A stretch of 64,000 bases of DNA from Eleginops maclovinus (Eukaryota > Chordata > Actinopteri > Perciformes > Eleginopidae): assembly GCF_036324505.1 (NCBI RefSeq), contig NC_086357.1:17858793-17922792 (forward strand), written 5' to 3'. Positions 1 to 20,600 of this stretch are shown here, one piece after another; within the stretch, counting starts at the first letter, position 1, and every line of letters starts with the position of its first letter. Below the pieces are notes generated by a model, which saw only the letters and a list, made by a program, of their open reading frames with translations, was not told the origin of the DNA and ran no database searches. The translations under genes and the position numbers were made by a program.

Positions 1-8389
<8,389 letters not shown>

Positions 8390-8745
8390 GCTTCTGCCTG
8401 TCATCAAGGACGAATCTGGCAAGGTTGGGACCCTGGATAATTATAGACCAACTGCATTAGTCAGTGTGGTATCTAAAGTCTTGGATAGGGATTCTATTAG
8501 ATTGTCTGTGTACATAAATGTGTTTGACTTCAAGGCTAAACATGGCACTGATTTTGGTATCTCCTCTCCTCTTTTGTGACCAGCTTTATTGATATCTCTA
8601 AGCCGTTTGAGCAAGTTATTCATAAAAAGGAACGAGCCTGACAGGATAATAAGAATTCTGGATGAATGATATGAATATTGATAAGCCAACCAAACGTCAC
8701 ATGTTGAATTGGGTTCTAGAGTCTCTGTTGTATTTGCGTTTATAC
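8390..8745 (+). pseudogene. Decayed LINE reverse-transcriptase fragment
   Basis: Plus-strand conceptual translation from about 8395 gives a run typical of the reverse transcriptase of fish non-LTR retrotransposons: LPVIKDESGKVG, then DNYRPTALVSVVSKVLDR, then FKAKHGTDFGI. These correspond to the NYRPI and FGFKxxHGT region of the RT fingers and palm. A stop ends this frame near 8579. Beyond it, FIDISKPFEQV (RT motif A, normally xDxSKAFDxV) is readable, and after frame changes so are RIIRILDE and ANQTSHVELGS. Stops and frameshifts make it non-functional, and both ends of the element are missing. The Tc1-like transposon begins about 15 bp further on. The clade is not determined; the match rests on recognised family motifs, not a database search. 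Confidence 0.72.
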
Positions 8746-8761
8746 AACAAACCTTCCCATA

Positions 8762-8961
8762 CAGTGGGGCAAAAAAGTATTTAGTCAGCCACCAATTGTG
8801 CAAGTTCTCCCATTTAAAAAGATGAGAGAGGCCTGTAATTGTTATCATAGGTATACCTCAACTATGAGAGACAGAATGAGAAAAGAAAATCCAGGAAATC
8901 ACATTGTAGGATTTTTAATGAATTTATTTTCAAATTATTGTAGAAAATAAGTATTTGGTCA
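8762..8961 (+). repeat. Left terminal inverted repeat of Tc1-like copy A
   Basis: 200 bp, nearly the exact reverse complement of 10167-10366. The outer end starts CAGTGGGGC. The inner end holds the second copy of the AAGTATTTGGTCA motif (about 8949-8961), the presumed inner transposase-binding site. Confidence 0.93.
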
Positions 8962-8977
8962 ATAACAAAAGTTCCTC

Positions 8978-10000
8978 TCAATACTTTGTTATATACCCTT
9001 TGTTGGCAATGACAGAGGTCAAAGGTTTTCTGTAAGTCTTCACAAGGTTTTCACACACTGTTGCTGGTATTTTGGCCCATTCCTCCATGCAGATCTCCTC
9101 TAAAGCAGTGATGTTTTGGGGCTGTCGCTGGGCAACACGGACTTTCAACTCCCTCCAAAGATTTTCTATGGGGTTGAGATCTGGAGACTGGCTAGGCCAC
9201 TCCAGGACCTTGAAATGCTTCTTACGAAGCCACTCCTTCGTTGCCCTGGCGGTGTGTTTGGGATCATTGTCATGCTGAAAGACCCAGCCACGCTTCATCT
9301 TCAGTGCCCTTGCTGATGGAAGGAGGTTTTCACTCAAAATCTCACGATACATGGCCCCATTCATTCTTTCCTTTACACGGATCAGTCGTCCTGGTCCCTT
9401 TGCAGAAAAACAGCCCCAAAGCATGATGTTTCCACCCCCATGCTTCACAGTAGGTATGGTGTTCTTTGGATGCAACTCTGCATTCTTTCTCCTCCAAACA
9501 CGACGAGTTGAGTTTTTACCAAAAAGTTCTATTTTGGTTTCATCTGACAATATGACATTCTCCCAATCCTCTTCTGGATCATCCAAATGCCCTCTAGCAA
9601 ACTTCAGACGGGCCTGGACATGTACTGGCTTAAGCAGGGGGACACGTCTGGAACTGCAGGATTTAAGTCCCTGGCGGCGTAGTGTGTTACTGATGGTAGC
9701 CTTTGTTACTTTGGTCCCAGCTCTCTGCAGGTCATTCACTAGGTCCCCCCGTGTGGTTCTGGGATTTTTGCTCACCGTTCTTGTGATCATTTTGACCCCA
9801 CGGGGTGAGATCTTGCGTGGAGCCCCAGATCGAGGGAGATTAGCAGTGGTCTTGTATATCTTCCAGTTTCTAATAATTGCTCCCACAGTTGATTTCTTCA
9901 CACCAAGCTGCTTACCTATTGCAGATTCAGTTTTCCCAGCCTGGTGCAGGTCTACAATTTTGTCTCTGGTCTCCTTTGACAGCTCTTTGGTCTTGGCCAT
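8978..10000 (-). CDS. Tc1-like transposase, DD34E, intact (copy A)
   Basis: A 340-residue uninterrupted reading frame, the usual Tc1 transposase length. It would cut the element from its terminal inverted repeats and insert it at TA sites in the nucleus. Residues 1-50 form the first helix-turn-helix ([26 protein letters not shown]). About 65-115 form a second DNA-binding segment ([14 protein letters not shown]). The two are joined by a basic linker, RSGAPRK, a variant of the GRPR AT-hook-like motif. The catalytic core shows [10 protein letters not shown] (Asp153), [10 protein letters not shown] (Asp244) and LNPIENLW (Glu279), with 34 residues between the last two; the glycine-rich stretch is [11 protein letters not shown]. 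The ATG at 10000 has A at -3 and G at +4, and begins MAKTKELS as in related elements. No stop, frameshift or missing catalytic residue is present. It is a transposon gene, not a host gene. Confidence 0.96.
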   Translation of the reverse strand: MAKTKELSKETRDKIVDLHQAGKTESAIGKQLGVKKSTVGAIIRNWKIYKTTANLPRSGAPRKISPRGVKMITRTVSKNPRTTRGDLVNDLQRAGTKVTKATISNTLRRQGLKSCSSRRVPLLKPVHVQARLKFARGHLDDPEEDWENVILSDETKIELFGKNSTRRVWRRKNAELHPKNTIPTVKHGGGNIMLWGCFSAKGPGRLIRVKERMNGAMYREILSENLLPSARALKMKRGWVFQHDNDPKHTARATKEWLRKKHFKVLEWPSQSPDLNPIENLWRELKVRVAQRQPQNITALEEICMEEWAKIPATVCENLVKTYRKPLTSVIANKGYITKY

Positions 10001-10166
10001 AGTGGAGTTTGGAGTATGACTGTTTGAGGTTGTGGACAGGTGTCTTTTATACTGATAACGAGTTCAAAAAGGTGCCATTAATACAGGTAACGAGTGGAGG
10101 ACAGAGGAGCCTCTTAAAGAAGAAGTTACAGGTCTGTGAGAGCCAGAAATCTTGCTTGTTTGTAGG

Positions 10167-10366
10167 TGACCAAATACTTATTTTACCGAGGAATTTACCA
10201 ATTAATTCTTTAAAAATCCTACAATGTGATTTCCTGGATTTTCTTTTCTCATTCTGTCTCTCATAGTTGAGGTATACCTATGATAAAAATTACAGGCCTC
10301 TCTCATCTTTTTAAACGGGAGAACTTGCACAATTGGTGGCTGACTAAATACTTTTTTGCCCCACTG
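10167..10366 (-). repeat. Right terminal inverted repeat of Tc1-like copy A
   Basis: 200 bp, reverse complement of the left repeat at 8762-8961. It ends in CCCCACTG immediately before the TA at 10367-10368. It lies upstream of the transposase gene and would include its promoter region. Confidence 0.93.
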
Positions 10367-10368
10367 TA

Positions 10369-13300
10369 CATACAATAAAGTGCATCTCAATTACGTTTCG
10401 AGGGGAAGTGTTATTTGTTCCTGATTACGGTGGTGGTTTGGATTACATGATAAGCATGAGGAATTCATACAAACATTTCTTTTACTTTAACGTTACTTTT
10501 CTTTACAGAGGACATACAATATATTTTAAATAGGTCGACATTTTTTTTGGTTTCACATGGGACAGCAACACAGATTTCCTTGTTTGTTTGAGCCATCCAC
10601 CCTGACCTCCATCTTGCAATTAGGTAGACTTCAATCAGAAACAAATTTGTGGAAAAAACGTTTTTCTTGAATAGTAAATTACTAAGGACTTACATCATAA
10701 AGAGAACAAGACTGAAACATTTTCTCATCTATGGCTATTTTTATGTGCTTTTTTGCATTGATTAAATGGTTTTATCCTTGCTGGAAAATGAAATAGTTGA
10801 GATGTGGGGACAAAAAGGAGCATTCACTTACAGGTTATACAGGTTGTTTATTAACTTAAATTATAGACAAGCAACTTCTCTAAACTTTCAGCTACTTCCG
10901 CCCCAGGGGATGCAGTTAGGTTAAGGTTGAGTGGAAGTGCGGCTGCATGAACATGCCTCTGTCTAATGCAAACTGTCACCGCTGTCCGCTGGGAGAGCAT
11001 GGAGAATAGCACAATGTGCTGGCAAGTCTCAGTGTGTCTTCATCTGGGGTTGCAACAATGTTGCCTGAGGCCATGTTCTGCTAAATACCAGTTGTATACA
11101 TATTGCTTCACATTAACACTTGTGCATGATTCTATCCACATATGTGCACAGAGTTAAAAGCAGCAAAGAAAAAAGACGGATTTTTAATCTGTTTACATTA
11201 TTCCTTAACAATATTGTTACATTAATATTGTGAGGCAGATCAAAAAGAAACATTCATGTAAGTTTTATACGGACAAAATAACATTATTTAAGTTAAGTCA
11301 ATCTGACTAGCCATCATCCTTTCCCCTAACCCCAATCTGAATATCTGTAAAAAACAAATGAACAACCCTTGAAGTTATCCTTTTGAACGTTTTCATTACT
11401 TTTATCTCCATCTGTTTAAAGCTGAAGCTGTTTTTTTTGGTGTTTTTTTTACAGACTTTTCAATATTCCAATAAAAACAGTTTTGTTCGCTTAAGTGCTA
11501 ACATGTATCTATCTTATGTTATCTCATAATAACAGTCAGCACTAGTATCAACGATAATTCTGTCTGATTTGTTGAAAATATATAAACATATATGCTAAAT
11601 ATAATTCTATTTTAGTGGCTAAAGCTTTTCCAGGAATTTTCCAGTTGTGTTGGCTGGAAGGCCTAGAAACCTTGTGATGAGCTTTCTATTGATCGCTTCA
11701 CTTCCAGCTGTGTCCAAAAACGTGTCCAAGGAAACCCTGCTGTGCCTTAGGCCAGCAACTGCGTGAAGATGCCAAAACAGACACACAAACTAAATGCTAA
11801 AAATAGAAATCTAATGTTCATTTTCTGTCAAAAAAAGCTTTTTGAATCTGGATTTAAGAGTAATGTCAACCTTAGAATATTGTACAGTATCAATCTTAGA
11901 TGTTGATTATACATATTGTGTGTTGAAGTAAGATATATGACAAATATATGTTATATTTATTGCGTTGAAGACTGTGACAGTAGCTATAAATGTGATTTAT
12001 ACAGTAAGTCTTTTCTTCTGAACCTCAGATATTCCTCAGTGGTGGAATCACTTAGTGTGTTCCTCTTTCTTTTCCTTGAGTAAATCAGAGCACCTTGTAA
12101 ATGAAAAACAGCCAGGCTACCTTTAGATATAGTGCTGCAAGAGAAAATCATCAATGATTGCTTTATATGAAGCTGTATAGTTACCTCCACAGAGAAAGGT
12201 ATGGGTTGATTGTTAAGATGCAGATCTCCCCCACCCTCACCCTGTGAGGTCCTTGCACGTGATTCTTAAGGGTGAGAGAATGGTGAAGCCAGAAAGGGCA
12301 AACTCTCCATGGCAACAGAAATATACATAAAGGCACACACACATTTATATACCATGCATGTGCGCACATGCACACATATCACATGTTAAGTGACTTCCGA
12401 TCTACTCTTGGAGGGAAGTAGATGGCAAACAGGAAGATTTCTATTTTTAAGATTTTAAATTTATCAGGTTTCTGCGCATAGTTTTGCCTACACATAATAA
12501 TAATTCCTCATAATATTTGTTTTATTTTGCAAGATAATTGACTTATAATATCAGTATTGATTTAGGATTGATTATACTTCATTTATACTATTGGGAGAGG
12601 ATGCCTGGTATACAAGCTATGTTGAGAAAACCAGAAATAAACACGCTTAGTCAAATCCACCTGTGTTCCTTCTAATAAACACTTTTTATTAAGATAACTA
12701 ATATGTTAGCTGGCCACCGGCTGAGTGGGAGAGACCCCAGAGTCCTGACGGAGAAAAACAACTACAACAACAACAACAACAGAGAGAGGAAACATCTGCA
12801 GGCGCACATAGTGGAATTTCCTCACATTGAGGACGTCTCATAAAAATAAAAATAGGATATTAATCTTTAAATGTAAATGGAGTGAACTGGTGTCACCAAG
12901 TTTTGCCACTACAGTGGAATACGATGACTAAAGATGTCTGGAAATAAAAGCCACCTTTAACATTGAAATTATAGTTTGGTGTATTTACACCGTATCTGAA
13001 CTTCTATAAAACACCATAAGCTTTGTTATAAATAATATTTTCTCAAAAAGTATCTAACCAGTGTTATCAAGTGGGAACCTGAAGATGAAGAGTTATGAAG
13101 AATAATATATATTCTTCTTCTATATTCCATTGTGTTACATGTCATAAGAGCTGCAGCAAATGTAGGTCAGTGTTGTAGATGGATGTTGAAAGAGAGAAAA
13201 GGAACAGAGAAATGCATTACTTTCTCTGATTTGAACATTCGGTGTGTTGTTCTCACAGTAACAATAGAAGATGATAGAAAGCACTTGTGTATATAGGTTA

Positions 13301-14339
13301 CCACTTCTGTGACCTCTTCACCCACTCCTCCAGCTTGTGACCTACATATGTTTTCCATTCGGAAATATGTGTTAGGTGAGCACAGTCATGTAACACGTAT
13401 CAACATGCTGGGTAACATAATGAGAAAGAGGACAATATTGAGTGAACACCCAAATATGACACACTTTACTTTTCTGGAATATATATCAATTTCATCCTTA
13501 TCAGAATCAGAAACAAGTTCATTAGCATATTATCTTTCGCATTTCTCCACCAGAATTATACAAAGATAATTCAGTTCCTTTTCTGAAACCTAAATAAATA
13601 CTACGTGAATAAGAGAATGATTTGAGGGTGAAAAAATTTGTTAAGATATTTATGTATTTGTTTTTAATAATTTCAATAACTTGTACATTCGTGTAGACTT
13701 AAAAAAACCAAACATGATTATTACCCATAATATTTAAAAAAAAAAGAATGTGTGAGACTTGTCTGTGCAAATATATTGCACAGGTGTTTTCCAGTTATTT
13801 CAGATGATGTAAATTATAAGCTAAATGTGGACCCTCCTTGCTCCTTCCATCAATTTAAACTCAAAATCTAATTTCTATCATTTGGTGGTTTTGATTATGG
13901 AAATCCTGTCAAGAAAAGTTATGCTATGTAAACATAAAACCAACCTTCATGTCAAAATCCTTCCTGGAAACATTGACATATACCCTTAAGTCTAATTTAT
14001 TTTTTATATATTTAATCATGTTTGATTTTTTTGATATTCATTGTTTTGCATGTGTTCAGTGCATTTCTTAGAGCAAACATCGACTTGCTACTGTTATTGA
14101 AGTTTTAAACCTGTTGTAAAGTACATTATTTTATATAACGTTTAGATCCGTTGAAGGGAAAAAAAAATGGATTAACTTCACCTCTTTGAAAGCATCCCAT
14201 CTGTAAAGCTGCACAAAACACTCCAGTCAGCGCGATACATAAAGATTATAATTTCTTGAACACCTTCACCGATTTAAATTAGGATAATGTTGCTTCGACA
14301 ATTTAATGTACGATTATTTGTGTACATTGTGCTAACTGC
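10369..14339. other. Non-coding stretch, no gene recognised
   Basis: AT-rich sequence with short, unconvincing open frames. A short (CAA)n tract sits at about 12764-12781, and an alternating purine-pyrimidine block (ACAC, ATGTGCGCACATGC) at about 12335-12380. Poly-A/T runs are scattered through it. The segment 12700-12840 is less AT-rich and not identified. Confidence 0.55.
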
Positions 14340-14488
14340 TTCACACCGTTAGCTAGCTTAAATTCAACGTCAAATCAACGGTCACTCTCGAACGTTTCTT
14401 CAAGCTGAGGGACTTTCCTTTACCAGAGGGGCTACAGCTCACTGTTGCTGGGAATTCATCAACAACTGCTTTCCTTTACTTCACCAAG
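14340..14488 (+). other. Possible untranslated exon with splice donor (speculative)
   Basis: Sequence with more CpG dinucleotides than its surroundings (for example around 14380-14395) ends at ACCAAG followed by GTAAAT, a strong splice-donor context with the GT at 14489-14490. There is no long open frame, so if transcribed it would be an untranslated or lncRNA exon. It may equally be part of an unrecognised repeat; flanking words such as GTTAGCTAGC recur in fish genomes. No matching acceptor was identified. Confidence 0.2.
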
Positions 14489-14490
14489 GT

Positions 14491-16962
14491 AAATGCACTT
14501 CTTTTGATAATCTTGGCGCTGTGTGAGCTTTTTGTGCTTGTGTTGACTGCTAACTCCCTAACCCTTATTTTGCTGTTATCTAGCTAACGTAAACTAGCTT
14601 AATTTGGATAGTTGATTATGTATTCATTCCTGTTATGTTTTAGAGGTAATCTTGTTATTGTTTGGCTGGTGCTTTGTTATTTCCTTGTGGATTTATGTTG
14701 TGGTGAATTTGTCATTTTTATGAATCTAATGGGCTTAGGGCCTATGACATCAATGCTGTTTTCTTTTGTGTTGGTGGCTCAGTGCTAATTATCGTTTCTT
14801 GTATGTTATATTGACATAACTCTTTTCTTTCTAAGGGCCAGCAGAGTAGCATAGGTGAAATTATGTTATTCTCTATTCACTGTAGTATTTTCCCTAAAGC
14901 TGTTGTTGGTGCTTTGTTTGGCGTTGGGGCAAATGGTGTTGTTGGCTCTGGGCCCTCACATTTTAGACCTCTGACAGCTGCTGTATCTCCTGCATCATCC
15001 CTCCCCAATCTGCTGTGCTGAGGGGGGAAGAGTGAGGAAATGATCTTGGTGTCTAATATCAACCCTGCATAGACCTTATTATTTTTCAGCGAGCTGGCTG
15101 CCTGAGATAGTGTTTTGGATTTAGAATCCTCTAAAAGTAATTCCCAATAGTACTTTTTCAGGGAAGATCATTTCCTCCTGACCAGTCTTTGAGGGAAGAA
15201 GTTTGTCACTTTGATTTCAGGGAGTGATAATTCCTGTCAGGTTATAAAGGTCGTTGTGGCAGAACCATATATTTGAAACTTAAATGGCCTGCAGATCCGG
15301 TAGTAAGCTCCATTGCTCCGACCTATAGTAATGTCTCCATTTCTCTCAGGCCGAACTGATTAGTCAATGACTCAATTAGTCTATTAACAGAAAATGAACT
15401 GTCAAATGTAAGGATTTTATATTTTTCTCATCTTATTTGACTGTATTCGTCTTTGGGTTTTAAAAGCAATGTAAATATGTCACTTTGGCCTGATGTAAAC
15501 TATAATGGGCCTTTCTAACATGTTTTTTGTACCAAAGTGTTTATTAGTGTATCGAGTAAGTAATATGCAGGTTAATCGAAAATGAAAATAATGGTGAGTT
15601 GTAGGCCTAGCTGAAATCACCCTGAAACATCTCTCTGCAAAAATAAAGAAATATGAATAAGCATAGGAAGAGAATAATAATTAAAAGAAAAATTGAATTC
15701 TTGCTCTATCAATAAAATCTTTAACTGCAATGATGAGAGCAAGCAATTGTTAGCAACTTTTATATTGTCTCATGCCCTTTACGTATTAAGAGGGTCCATT
15801 TATGATATTCACAAAGGACATCATCAGCCAAGCCCTTTACACAAATGCGCAGAGGGAGGAAGCTGCATTGAATGAGGCTTCCATTCTGGATCAATACGGA
15901 GACTCTCAGAAGGTTCACATTAACCGGACGGTGCGATCTTGATTCCGGTGGCAGTGATCAGCTCCTGCAGGATTTCAGGAAAGGACAAGGTGACCTTGCA
16001 GATATAAAAAGAAAAACAGCATTCACTAAAGAGGCCATAGCCAGTTTGCAAACTGTTCAACATCCATCCTCTCAGTGTTCGGCCTTTGTCTGATTTAAAC
16101 CTTGCTATGTTCAAGGACTTGAGGACTGGTTGCAGATATGAATTTAAAGAAACTGTCACAGCTTGGCAGACATAATCCTACACACATACTTTACTGTATA
16201 CTGTATATAGACCCTGCACACGTTGTAAATTATATTCATTGTGTTAACCTCTGTTGCCATATACCGTATTGACCCACAAATGAACACTAGACAAACCAAG
16301 GCCGTGCAAACACAGTGCTTCATCCTCTGATTACCCTGTCTTACGAGTTATGACTAGTTTTCCCTGCAATGAAGTATCCTCGTGTTTCATTCGTGTTGTC
16401 ATGTATTTCATCACTGACTAAAGCACACTTTCTCACCCCATCTCTCTAATAAAGTGTCGCCAGAGGACATTAAGTCTTTACCCTACCATCTCCCTCCTAC
16501 ATTATGTGTTGACATTGCATTTCATCACTGCAGGATAAGGTATTAGCAGACCTTTAGAGGCTGTACGTTGCCACAGTGTCGTCGCGTTCAATGCATCTGA
16601 TGGCATTTTCATATGGCAGGCAGGTTAATGGCAATCATGATATGGTGGGAGCAAATGAGACAGCTTTAAAGAAAAAGCTGAAAGCAGATTAGACAGAGAG
16701 GCGTCTCAGCATCATGCAATCAGGCCAGGGATGTAATGTTGTTTTAAAATAATCTGCAGCTATGAGGTTGTTCATGCTCTATGATCTATATGTCTAAAGC
16801 ATCAATAAGTATTTATGGAAATAAATAATCCACTTGGTACATTTCATCCTGCCCATATGGCTGCTCAAAAATCAGACGAGCAGTCAACCATGGCTAACAG
16901 TTTTTTGCACCTCACTACAATTGTTGATATTCTCTTTTACAGAATAAGCCCAGGAACTTCTC
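14491..16962. other. Non-coding stretch, no gene recognised
   Basis: No exon or known repeat could be assigned. The segments 15790-16160 and 16480-16720 are more evenly composed than the AT-rich background and contain words such as CAATCATGATATGG. They might be conserved non-coding elements, but this cannot be judged without alignment. The short open frames have no family features. Confidence 0.5.
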
Positions 16963-17168
16963 TAGAGCTGAAACTATTACTCGATTATTGTGTTAGTGGA
17001 TTGAAAAATCATTCAATCAATCAACAGCAAATTGATGCAAAAATGACAACAACAAAAAAAATCTGATTGCAGACATCACTCTGTTTGATATCGCTTACTA
17101 TTTTATCAAACTTAATAGGTCAAATAATTAATTGAACACATAATACACAGAATAATTGCTGCAGCCCT
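16963..17168. mobile_element. Short non-autonomous hAT-like element (MITE-like), degraded
   Basis: The left end reads TAGAGCTGAAACTATTA and the right end, reverse complemented, reads GAGGGCTGCAGCAATTATT. These are imperfect inverted repeats resembling the GGGCTGCAACTA-type ends of a very common non-coding repeat of ray-finned fishes. The AT-rich interior has stretches of AATCAATCAA. No clear target-site duplication is visible, so the boundaries are approximate. Family assignment is from remembered repeat structure. Confidence 0.5.
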
Positions 17169-17223
17169 CATCAATTAGCCTAATGTTCTCTTGGAATACA
17201 AAACAAAACACACAATTTTAAAA

Positions 17224-17231
17224 GTTTACAA
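17224..17231. repeat. 8-bp target-site duplication, left copy
   Basis: GTTTACAA directly before the hAT-type element. The identical word follows the element at 17673-17680. Confidence 0.85.
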
Positions 17232-17672
17232 CAGGGGTGTCCAAGGGCCACATATAGAACCATTTACAAAGGGCTGAGCCACCCACTAGAGGTCAGGTAT
17301 ATTGATATATAAGTTAAGTAATAAGTTAGCAAAATCAATCAATTGTAGGTCAATTATGCTTGATACTTGGATATGCTTGAAGAAAACAAACAGACTATAT
17401 CACAGCTCTCTATAGGGTTCATTATTTTGTTACAAAAAGTGTACAACAGAAGCCTCAGATTGCTTATAATAAGGGGAAATATGAAGGGTCTAATTCAAGC
17501 AACTATACTACTGTGTAATATAAGTTTACATGCATATTTAAGAAGTAGATAAGAAAAGCAGCAGATTCAGGTGTGGGCAATATTCCATTATACTTTTTGA
17601 ATTTGCTGAGGGCCAATTCACATTGGACAACGGGCCGCAGTTGGCCCCCAGGCCGTAGTTTGGACACCTCCG
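17232..17672. mobile_element. Non-autonomous hAT element, 441 bp
   Basis: The left end is CAGGGGTGTCC and the right end is GGACACCTCCG, inverted repeats with two mismatches. Both are flanked by the same 8-bp word GTTTACAA (17224-17231 and 17673-17680), which is diagnostic of hAT insertion. CAGGGGTGTCC-type ends are typical of Charlie/hAT-group elements in vertebrates. There is no transposase reading frame, so it must have been moved by an enzyme supplied elsewhere. The words GGGCCGCAG and GGCCGTAG near the right end, and AAGGGCTGAG near the left, are part of the subterminal region. Confidence 0.88.
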
Positions 17673-17680
17673 GTTTACAA
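17673..17680. repeat. 8-bp target-site duplication, right copy
   Basis: GTTTACAA, identical to 17224-17231, directly after the hAT-type element. Confidence 0.85.
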
Positions 17681-20600
17681 CTTTCTTATACGTTCATAAC
17701 CGACTTGTCCTGTGCACTTTATGATCTAGCCCCTGCTTATTAAAAGCACTTGACTTCCAAACTGTCTTGGCCACTTGAGAGGGATAATCACATTAAAGTG
17801 AAATCACCCTGCAGGAACTGAGAAGTGTTATCAGTCAGAGTCAGGCTACCTATCTGCCATCCTCCAAGAGCTACGACCACAGGAGAACCTTACAAAGGTG
17901 GAAAGAAGTCAAGTGGATTTCCAAAGGAGACCTGACAGAGGATCTAGATGTTTAAATGTGGCCCACCAAGAAGCCTTTGATGTCATTCTGAGTGGAAATG
18001 ATCCACACACCAGTAGTTCACATGCATCAGAGCAGCAAGGATTTAACTTAATGATACATTGCTACAGTTCTGATTTAAGATCTTCAATCGGATGTGCAAA
18101 GTTGGCAGAGTTGAAGTAAGAACAGAGTTCAGGTTAGAGGTGTTTTTCTCCACAACCATTTGCGACCCCCAGGTTGAGAAAAGGCCACTGACAAATGTTT
18201 GCTATGTCTCTGTGAGAAAAAGACAGCTGTCATGGAAAATGCTGTAACATGTTACATGCTTAATGTTATGGTCTGACCTCACTGATAAAAACCTCGCTGT
18301 GGAAAAAGTGACATCAGTTCGGAGCAAATCTATAGGCCACACTTTCATCACAGTCCTGTACAACATGGCACACTCAGTCAGAATTTCACAGTGTTCTACT
18401 TCCAGGAACTGACTTCAGATGTGGACTCAACCTCTATTTATTAACACAACTCACTCTAGAGAGACAGTTCTTTCTGGTGATGTAAGATTTTGACTGGGAA
18501 GACTGGGAACACAGTGTTTTAATGTGCCTGGTGAACTCCTGCATAGTAGCACAGACAAAACATCATTTTGATAAATAAATACATTTCTTTCCTTTTAACA
18601 GAATGTTGAAATGGTTCAACCCATGTATCCTGTCGCAGTTAACACCAGAATGAGATTACTACCACTGCAGATAAATCCTACATCCAGTGGCAGTTCAAGA
18701 AACACACACTTAATAGTGTATCTTGCTTGTGGCAGCATATTCAGATGATTTCAGACTGTGCTCTATTTTCTGTGTTGCACTATCCATGCTCCCAGTTTGA
18801 CGGCAGAACATCCAGCGACACTAGCTGAGAGGAGTCGCTGAACTGATCCACAGGGGTTTTCAAACTAATGATAATTGGAGTTCCTTGTGTGGCCTTTGAC
18901 GGCAGACACCATTATGTCGTCTGTCTCCTCTCCAGTCCTGCGAACAGAGTTTGATTAATGAGCCGTGTGTCTGCCATTAAAGAAAGGTTGTACGTTTGCT
19001 TTTTTTCTGCGATCAAATTATAGTTTAATTGATGCTTACATTGAATCCGACTATTGTTATACAACATAAAATTTGTATGTTTTTAATTTAAGTATCTTCT
19101 ATGAGTGAATCGATTTTGTAATGAAGCACCATTGGTGCTGATGATGGTTTTAATGGGGTAGCGTGACATTTTTACTGTTTTACTGAACATAAAGGGATTC
19201 AGCCATTAAGACAATCCTCACTGGAGTAAAGGTGTGACAAAGAATCATGCTCTTCATTTGAATCATGCTGAGTCATTTTGGCATTTGGGAGCTGTACCTG
19301 TCCAACTGCATTCCTCCATTGTTGCTCACAAAGGAATTATTACTCATTAGATCAGAGGCTAGAGGTTTCAATAAAACATCATCATACTTTATGTCTCCAT
19401 CTTTAAGGATACTGAGTTAGGAAGCTATACAGGCAAAGCTTTTTACACAGAAGACATTTCTTTATGCCAAATACTACACATTGAAAATAAATTAAATAAC
19501 ATACAGTATGTTGGGCACACATATGTTATAAGTTGATATTATAATTGTTGCCCTGCTTTTAAGTTGACTGTTCAGTTTAAATGTGTCTGCAGGACTACAG
19601 GTTTAGGGAAATCTGGCACATTTACATGGACTCAAGAACATTTGCCTTTCTTAAGTAAATAAAAATAATTCATTACATTATCATTCCCCTTTACAGCACA
19701 TGCCAGGTGCTTCAGCAGGTGTTTTTACACCATTGAAGGTTGCATTTGGGAGCAATGAGACCATTGTGGAATTATTTAAAAAGCCTCTGCTGATGACTGA
19801 GGAGATAGCATCAGTCAGTCTACAGCCCTCAGTTCAACCAGCAAACTGTCTTACCTTTGAGTTATACCCCACTAGCAAGTTGTGAAACAAAGTAGTTTTT
19901 GTTCCAAACATAACATTGTGAATGAGGGTAAAATAATGAAACTCTGTTAAACCGAATGATATCCGCTCAGACTATCTCACAGCAGGTATTAAACCCAATC
20001 CTTTGATATTCAGACTGTCTGCATGTCGAAACAACCACACATCTTATATATATTTCTATTAACAGACATGCAATACATTGAAATGTTGTAATCATTGCAC
20101 ACTGATTTACTGCACAACACACAAAACCCAGTTTGCCCTTGGTTGACCTCAGGTTGCTTTCTAATGACGGACGTTGAGGAGAATTCTGGTTATAGCCACA
20201 TATTTCACTCACACAATCTTGAACACGAAAGCCGTGTCAGATTTATGGTTCTGATACAACGTGTGTGGGTGAACGTGTGAAGAGATACAACCGGGAGTGA
20301 GACAATCACTGGGTGGCTTGTTTATCGAGTGGCGAGATATCTTTCACATTGCTTTTTTCCAGAACTGAATTTGCCCTTCAACGTACATCGCTAAGAAGGG
20401 CGGCAATCACTGTGGCTTGTGCCATTTTTACAACCTTTTTTTAGATTAGTCCAGCAACCTTATGACTGGATTAGTTTTTTAGAACTGTAATTATCCATGG
20501 AAGTTTCTCAGAGTGCATTTTTAGAAAAGCCTTTTGATAGCAGATAATTACAGTAATTACAATTTATTTGTAATGTTTCATTTCAATTCAATTCTTGGTA

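Larger units (their letters stand above)
8762..10366 (-). mobile_element. Complete Tc1-like DNA transposon (copy A)
   Basis: A 1605-bp element flanked on both sides by TA (8760-8761 and 10367-10368), the standard Tc1/mariner target duplication. Both ends begin CAGTGGGGCAAAAAAGTATT read inwards. The 200-bp terminal inverted repeats enclose one intact transposase gene on the minus strand. A copy of the outer motif (AAGTATTT-GGTCA) recurs at the inner edge of each repeat, giving the IR/DR layout known from Sleeping Beauty-type elements. The two inverted repeats are nearly identical, with only two mismatches seen over the outer 155 bp or so, which suggests recent insertion. Closely similar elements are widespread in teleosts, and horizontal spread of such Tc1 families among fishes and lampreys is documented. 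Nothing in the sequence shows that this copy is inactive. Confidence 0.96.

Noticed and set aside
8441..8848. 135-codon minus-strand open frame
   Set aside because: Opposite strand of the LINE relic and the Tc1 inverted repeat; the RT motifs are on the plus strand.
9351..10019. 222-codon plus-strand open frame
   Set aside because: Antisense shadow of the Tc1-like transposase on the minus strand. The same shadow recurs at 22454-22789 in the truncated copy.
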